A stretch of 64,000 nucleotides of DNA. Source: Protula sp. h YS-2021. Taxonomy: Eukaryota > Annelida > Polychaeta > Sabellida > Serpulidae. A program made the translations under genes and the position numbers. Shown piece after piece: positions 62,901-64,000 of the stretch. The notes under the pieces were generated by a model. The model was given only the letters and a program-made list of their open reading frames with translations. It was not told where the DNA came from and made no database searches. The number at the start of each line of letters is the position of its first letter. The stretch's first letter is position 1. Location: the NCBI GenBank assembly GCA_949752745.1, contig OX457031.1, positions 25,062,081-25,126,080 of the forward strand, in the 5' to 3' direction.

Positions 62901-64000
62901 AAAAATAAACATTACATTTGTGAATAAGACGAAAAGTTACTGGCTGGTTCAAGCATATATAACATTTGCATGAAAAGCGATAAACAAATTTGAATAAAAT
63001 AAAAAAAAAACATTAACATATTTTTAGATTTATTAAAGCAATGAGGCTAGGTAATAGTCAACAGACGTTTTAAACGTTTTAATTTTTTTGATTTCAGAAA
63101 TGTAAAAAAAAACGCCAAAAATGACAAAATAAACGTACTGTAACATTTGAGAGGCCCCAATGTCACACATCTCTCTCCTTGGTCGTTGTCTTGCGGAGCA
63201 ATCTTAACCCTGGTTACTGGCAGGACAGTGTGGTTTAAAAGTAGTCCGCCGTCAGTCTGCTCTTCTGCTGATAATGACGAACAGCGACAGACACCACCGT
63301 AGCAGCCAGTGCCATCTACAGGATACGTCAATAATGCCCATTAATCGTCACTAAATATATTATCTTTTTTTCCATTCTTGAGTGGTTCTTTGCACTTTTG
63401 TAGATACGAACTTAAAGATCATGTGTTATATTGATATAAAACACTGGACAAGTCTATCCACACATCCATCCATCAATCACTCACTCATTTAATCAATCAA
63501 TAGAGCTACTTTCCGAAAGGGTTTGAGATATGAAGGATATCAATTCCAATTTTTGCAGATTAATTTGAAAATAAGCTCCATGCAATGGCATTTTTTCACT
63601 TTTAAACACAAGATTTCAATAACATGGGCCTTTAATGTTAAAAAAAATGCACAAGTAACATACAAGACTTCTTGAATACAACCTTTTATGATATGGTTCA
63701 TTGTTCTTTTAAATTTTATACACTAAATATTATCTATCTATGATCCAGACAAAATGGTCGTCTATCAGAAACTCACTTGTGTTTCCGCCCCAGTTCGGCA
63801 TTAATTCTTCGTCGACATTGTACCATCCGTAACCCTCGGCGCCTCCTAATACCAGGTCGCTTTGTTTACAACTGTAGGAAAGTTCTTGTTTGCAATACAC
63901 CGATCGCTTTGTCAGTTCCTTCAGCTGCTGCAAGGTGGTGTGGTTGTACTGGAAATGAATGTCGGCGCCCTCTGGCGGAATTCTGATGCACTCGTTGAAA
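27442..64000 (-). CDS. Giant secreted modular protein: fibrinogen-like x3, EGF, VWD-C8-TIL, EGF array, FOLN-Kazal, TSP1, CTCK
   Basis: Sixty exons on the minus strand join with matching phases at every junction to encode about 2,908 residues plus stop; the N-terminus and signal peptide lie beyond the right edge. Module order, N to C: three fibrinogen-like modules of contactin-associated-protein type, three EGF, one VWD with C8, TIL and TILa, about 37 EGF modules, FOLN-Kazal, one TSP1, FOLN with degenerate Kazal, and a terminal cystine knot. All modules are extracellular and Cys-rich, and no membrane helix is seen. Such a protein would work in extracellular matrix, mucus or a secreted fibre. 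VWD plus CTCK occurs in von Willebrand factor, gel mucins and SCO-spondin, where these ends make disulfide-linked polymers; the same role here is inference. All introns are GT-AG except one GC-AG (donor at 37355-37356). I do not recognise a named orthologue. Whether all exons belong to one transcript needs RNA data. Confidence 0.9.
28852..29073 (-). CDS. Giant gene, second FOLN with degenerate Kazal module
   Basis: A single exon encodes [19 protein letters not shown] followed by a Kazal-like segment ([19 protein letters not shown] ... [16 protein letters not shown]). The usual PVCGSDGxTY core is altered to [11 protein letters not shown], so the Kazal part is degenerate although its Cys spacing is kept. 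Agrin-like modules are the closest resemblance. Confidence 0.85.
29519..29683 (-). CDS. Giant gene, thrombospondin type 1 repeat
   Basis: One exon, phase 1-1, encodes a full TSP1 repeat: [20 protein letters not shown], then [15 protein letters not shown]. The WSPW and CxVTCGxG elements are typical, including the Trp sites often C-mannosylated and the Arg ladder. It sits between two FOLN/Kazal modules after a 4.4-kb intron that contains a Tc1-like element and a minisatellite. Confidence 0.93.
30020..30430. repeat. AT-rich repeat of GATATCAAAAATTAATTC-type units
   Basis: Many imperfect copies of a motif alternating GATATCAA, AAATTAATTCTTGATATC and TTTTTGAGATCAAAA run through this stretch, so it can fold on itself. 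It lies in the intron upstream of the TSP1 exon. No coding signal is seen. Confidence 0.7.
30761..30808. repeat. (TTA)n(TTG)n microsatellite
   Basis: TTA repeats pass into TTG repeats. The open frames crossing it translate to poly-Leu or poly-Asn and are not genes. Confidence 0.9.
32040..32700. repeat. 31-bp minisatellite, about 21 copies
   Basis: The unit is close to CGCCACAAGAGTTGTGCAG followed by TCATCTACTTAT, 31 bases long, with 5-15% divergence between copies and some deletions (near 32560). Since 31 is not a multiple of 3, a single stop-free frame passes through all three phases of the unit; this explains the 163- and 118-codon plus-strand frames. It lies in the intron between the Kazal exon and the TSP1 exon. 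Confidence 0.92.
32766..34072 (-). mobile_element. Tc1-like DNA transposon, 1,307 bp, TA target duplication
   Basis: The element begins CAGTCAATGGACATAACTGT at 32766 and ends with its inverted complement at 34072, with 26-27 of about 28 terminal bases matching. TA flanks both ends (32764-32765 and 34073-34074), the Tc1/mariner signature. It carries a decayed transposase on the minus strand and sits in the 4.4-kb intron, about 40 bases from the donor of the Kazal exon. Length and ends suggest an intact insertion boundary. Confidence 0.93.
32873..33862 (-). pseudogene. Tc1-like transposase, inactive
   Basis: The start [18 protein letters not shown] at 33862 leads into a helix-turn-helix ([20 protein letters not shown]). 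Downstream, [14 protein letters not shown] corresponds to the first catalytic block, where Asp of the usual SDES is Gly. DDNAPVH holds the second Asp, and [15 protein letters not shown] the final Glu. A stop or frameshift lies in the middle (after 33599) and another after the second block near 33150. The copy is therefore dead on two counts. Confidence 0.88.
34111..34620 (-). CDS. Giant gene, follistatin-like FOLN + Kazal module
   Basis: Exon 34534-34620 encodes a FOLN segment ([18 protein letters not shown], then CECRCDAG). Exon 34111-34239 encodes a Kazal domain ([20 protein letters not shown] ... YACEANKEI ... YRGRC). The pair resembles follistatin and agrin modules. Kazal domains can bind proteases, but in matrix proteins they are often structural; inhibition is not claimed. 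Confidence 0.88.
35384..37919 (-). CDS. Giant gene, EGF array part 5
   Basis: Exons 37763-37919, 37357-37516, 36340-36475, 35800-35922 and 35384-35503. Modules include [69 protein letters not shown] and [11 protein letters not shown]. The intron between 37357-37516 and 36340-36475 uses a GC donor (CAG then GCATGT). Only that choice gives a complete EGF with its sixth Cys ([15 protein letters not shown]) and matching phase 0. Confidence 0.87.
37014..37260. repeat. Compound GATA / GA / GACAGA microsatellite
   Basis: GATA units (about 37062-37172) are followed by GA (37188-37228) and GACAGA (37229-37257). It lies in the intron that has the unusual GC donor. The Ser/Leu/Ile-Tyr-rich frames read through it on the minus strand are artefacts, although they join onto the true exon 37357-37516 upstream. 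Confidence 0.9.
38219..42152 (-). CDS. Giant gene, EGF array part 4
   Basis: Exons 41967-42152, 41192-41371, 40533-40728, 40071-40258, 39536-39655, 39130-39249, 38635-38763 and 38219-38341, about ten EGF modules. The last exon ([18 protein letters not shown] ... YYGDGLTCE) is short and easily missed, but has a clean acceptor, donor and phase. The splice donor of 41967-42152 and the acceptor of 39130-39249 abut tandem repeats that contain copies of those splice sites. Confidence 0.9.
39226..39415. repeat. Tandem repeat derived from the acceptor of EGF exon 39130-39249
   Basis: Three decayed copies of about 40-56 bases follow the exon edge, each with a TGACGTC(A/G)T...ACTC...ATAT/ATAC...TA core. 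Copy 1 is the real acceptor plus the first codons of the exon. Confidence 0.7.
41755..41964. repeat. 31-bp minisatellite adjoining the donor of EGF exon 41967-42152
   Basis: Seven head-to-tail copies of a unit close to CAGTGCCTAAGGCCTGGACC plus TCACTTTGATA. On the minus strand each copy contains AAAGTGAGGTCC, a donor-like site, and the array runs directly into the true donor (GAG then GTGAGATCC). Confidence 0.9.
42240..42505. repeat. 44-bp minisatellite in the intron before EGF exon 42707-42850
   Basis: Units with GGATGCAAAGTCACAATCCA and CTATGACCATTCGACAG repeat at 44-base spacing (starts near 42377, 42421 and 42465), with more diverged copies upstream. Short half-palindromes TTGTGACTTTGCA recur. 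Confidence 0.85.
42707..45722 (-). CDS. Giant gene, EGF array part 3
   Basis: Exons 45495-45722 (two modules), 44380-44520, 43996-44124, 43693-43821, 43108-43212 and 42707-42850. Modules begin [69 protein letters not shown] and [12 protein letters not shown]. The large introns around 44.55-45.45 kb contain a foldback element and an A/T-rich tract next to the donor of exon 45495-45722. Confidence 0.9.
44612..45187. repeat. Foldback element with CGATTTGTTT / CCCCCCGG arms
   Basis: The left end CCGGTGTAATGAAACG... and the right end ...CGTTTCCTTACACCGG are inverted copies, and both arms carry alternating AAACAAATCGACCCCCCGG units. Total length is 576 bases. The AT-rich centre (about 44725-45060) has no coding domain. 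It lies in the intron between EGF exons 45495-45722 and 44380-44520. Confidence 0.85.
46383..48805 (-). CDS. Giant gene, EGF array part 2
   Basis: Exons 48664-48805, 48234-48337, 47574-47730, 47109-47206, 46859-46981 and 46383-46529, about six EGF modules. The donor of 47574-47730 is chosen at the GTTCGT before 47574 because it alone keeps frame into [18 protein letters not shown]; a nearer GTGACC would break the frame. The last exon encodes a variant module with potential N-glycosylation sites (GNITANRT). Confidence 0.88.
46985..47012. repeat. (AATC)n microsatellite beside an EGF exon acceptor
   Basis: About seven AATC units lie immediately upstream (minus strand) of the acceptor of exon 46859-46981. 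On the transcript strand this is a GATT run, so it replaces the usual polypyrimidine tract in part. Confidence 0.85.
49257..52139 (-). CDS. Giant gene, EGF array part 1
   Basis: Exons 51999-52139, 51647-51748, 51104-51235, 50622-50738, 50082-50234, 49709-49835 and 49257-49390. They encode about seven EGF modules, most starting with the calcium-binding motif D-[IVL]-[DN]-E-C ([72 protein letters not shown]). One module ([15 protein letters not shown]) lacks that motif. Two introns fall inside modules, so exon and module boundaries are not strictly one to one. Confidence 0.9.
52455..54304 (-). CDS. Giant gene, C8, TIL and TILa/VWC-like modules plus EGF 4
   Basis: Exons 54146-54304, 53612-53804, 53213-53318, 52906-53008 and 52455-52638. 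The C8 module runs from [16 protein letters not shown] to SNWRAGTKC with eight Cys. The TIL module follows ([14 protein letters not shown] ... [17 protein letters not shown]). A short VWC-like TILa segment ([18 protein letters not shown]) then leads into an EGF ([16 protein letters not shown]). VWD-C8-TIL is the repeating block of VWF, mucins, zonadhesin and SCO-spondin; here only one block is present. Confidence 0.9.
53923..53980. repeat. (TTA)n microsatellite
   Basis: A nearly pure TTA run, turning into TTG/CTG-like repeats at its right edge, in the intron between the two C8 exons. Confidence 0.9.
54595..54870. repeat. Degenerate ~24-bp minisatellite in the VWD/C8 intron
   Basis: Imperfect units with GTGAGATCTAGGCACATGCC recur about ten times. 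The 86-codon minus-strand frame rich in His, Ser and Pro comes from this repeat and has no splice support. Confidence 0.75.
55001..56117 (-). CDS. Giant gene, von Willebrand factor D domain
   Basis: Exons 55957-56117, 55493-55612 and 55001-55174, with the opening in exon 56293-56493. The domain shows [11 protein letters not shown], the strand IAQSGEYV joined to [13 protein letters not shown], and the closing [17 protein letters not shown]. Placing the donor of the middle exon at the GTACGT just before 55493 restores the usual SGxYVxVS strand. The CGLCG motif is the Cys pair used for disulfide multimer assembly in VWF and mucins. Confidence 0.92.
56293..57380 (-). CDS. Giant gene, EGF modules 1-3 and start of VWD
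   Basis: Exons 57264-57380, 56716-56865 and 56293-56493, all phase 1-1. Each encodes a six-Cys EGF module ([11 protein letters not shown]..., [11 protein letters not shown]..., [12 protein letters not shown]...). The last exon fuses EGF 3 to the VWD opening [14 protein letters not shown], matching the family motif C-x-x-W-G-D-P-H-x-x-x-F-D. Confidence 0.9.
57664..59154 (-). CDS. Giant gene, fibrinogen-like module 3
   Basis: Exons 58997-59154, 58005-58153 and 57664-57830, following the shared exon 59508-59734. Key stretches are [47 protein letters not shown] and [12 protein letters not shown], with the closing IGSLRC. The CSCG...GRC and CNCD pair mirrors the CxCGLEGNC / CNCDA pair of contactin-associated proteins. 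The exon 57664-57830 ends in phase 1 and joins directly to the first EGF exon. Confidence 0.88.
58188..58775. repeat. Minisatellite with 87-bp higher-order period
   Basis: Monomers of about 29 bases, each starting near GCCTAGCTGT, come in three types (GTGCACACTTC..., TTGAAGTTCCCCTAAG..., GTGCACTTCTCATTT) that repeat as an ordered triplet every 87 bases (first starts 58188, 58275, 58362). Toward the right the order decays. The array lies just upstream of exon 58005-58153 of the fibrinogen-like module. Confidence 0.88.
59508..62667 (-). CDS. Giant gene, fibrinogen-like module 2 (and start of module 3)
   Basis: Exons 62507-62667, 61827-61964, 60906-61008, 60169-60298 and 59508-59734. The module opens with [20 protein letters not shown] and YWGYCDLTT (the usual GxYxIDxDG...FxVYCDM opening), continues with [15 protein letters not shown] and the Cys-x-Cys stretch [18 protein letters not shown]. 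It closes with [12 protein letters not shown] and VGFLAC. The last exon also starts module 3 ([10 protein letters not shown] ... [10 protein letters not shown]), so module boundary and intron do not coincide. Its Cys pattern is complete. Confidence 0.88.
63139..64000 (-). CDS. Giant gene, fibrinogen-like module 1 (C-terminal part)
   Basis: Exons 63777-64000 (continuing off the window) and 63139-63315. The first contains [19 protein letters not shown] followed by a Gly-Trp and WGGN segment. The second has GCYGGVCRC, then [15 protein letters not shown] and a closing LGPLKC. This order (Cys-Gln-Glu ... Tyr-x-Cys ... Trp-Gly-Gly ... Cys-x-Cys ... Leu-Pro-Val-Thr-x-Val ... Gly-Pro-Leu-x-Cys) is that of the fibrinogen-like module in contactin-associated proteins and neurexin IV. 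Confidence 0.85.

Overview
The window is animal nuclear DNA: intron-rich genes with GT-AG splice sites, a metazoan coatomer alpha subunit, a monocarboxylate-transporter-like gene, and a huge secreted EGF/VWD/TSP1/cystine-knot protein. Remnants of Tc1-like, DIRS-like (tyrosine recombinase) and foldback elements are also present. The mix of modules and transposons, together with moderate AT richness and short introns, fits an invertebrate. A cnidarian, probably anthozoan, is my best guess, but it is an inference and no species is claimed.

Layout. 231-5155 (+): the last twelve exons of the COPA gene (565 residues; the WD40 half lies off the left edge). 5156-13012: no gene found; several palindromic repeats lie at 8.1-11.7 kb. 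13013-19421 (+): a complete seven-exon SLC16-type transporter (592 residues) with a foldback element in its largest intron. 19422-27286: no intact gene; a decayed DIRS-like element at 24.1-25.1 kb and a ~300-bp tandem repeat at 25.4-26.2 kb. 27442-64000 (-): 60 exons of one giant secreted protein. It enters from the right edge (N-terminus outside the window) and ends with a stop codon at 27442-27444. About 2,908 residues are visible, and the reading phase is continuous across all 59 splice junctions I reconstructed.

Domain order of the giant protein, N to C: three fibrinogen-like modules of the contactin-associated-protein/neurexin-IV type; three EGF; VWD-C8-TIL-TILa; about 37 mostly calcium-binding-type EGF modules; follistatin-like (FOLN) + Kazal; thrombospondin type 1; a second FOLN + degenerate Kazal; and a C-terminal cystine knot (CTCK). 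The final CTCK exons are short and easily missed. The VWD (with a CGLCG motif) plus terminal cystine knot recalls the assembly logic of von Willebrand factor, gel mucins and SCO-spondin. The fibrinogen-like triplet at the other end is the unusual part.

The introns of the giant gene hold many young-looking repeats: a 1,307-bp Tc1-like element with TA flanks, a foldback element, several minisatellites, and two arrays that appear to have grown from a splice donor and a splice acceptor. COPA likewise carries a tandem duplication of an exon 3' end with its donor site. COPA and the transporter are transcribed in the same direction; the giant gene converges on them.
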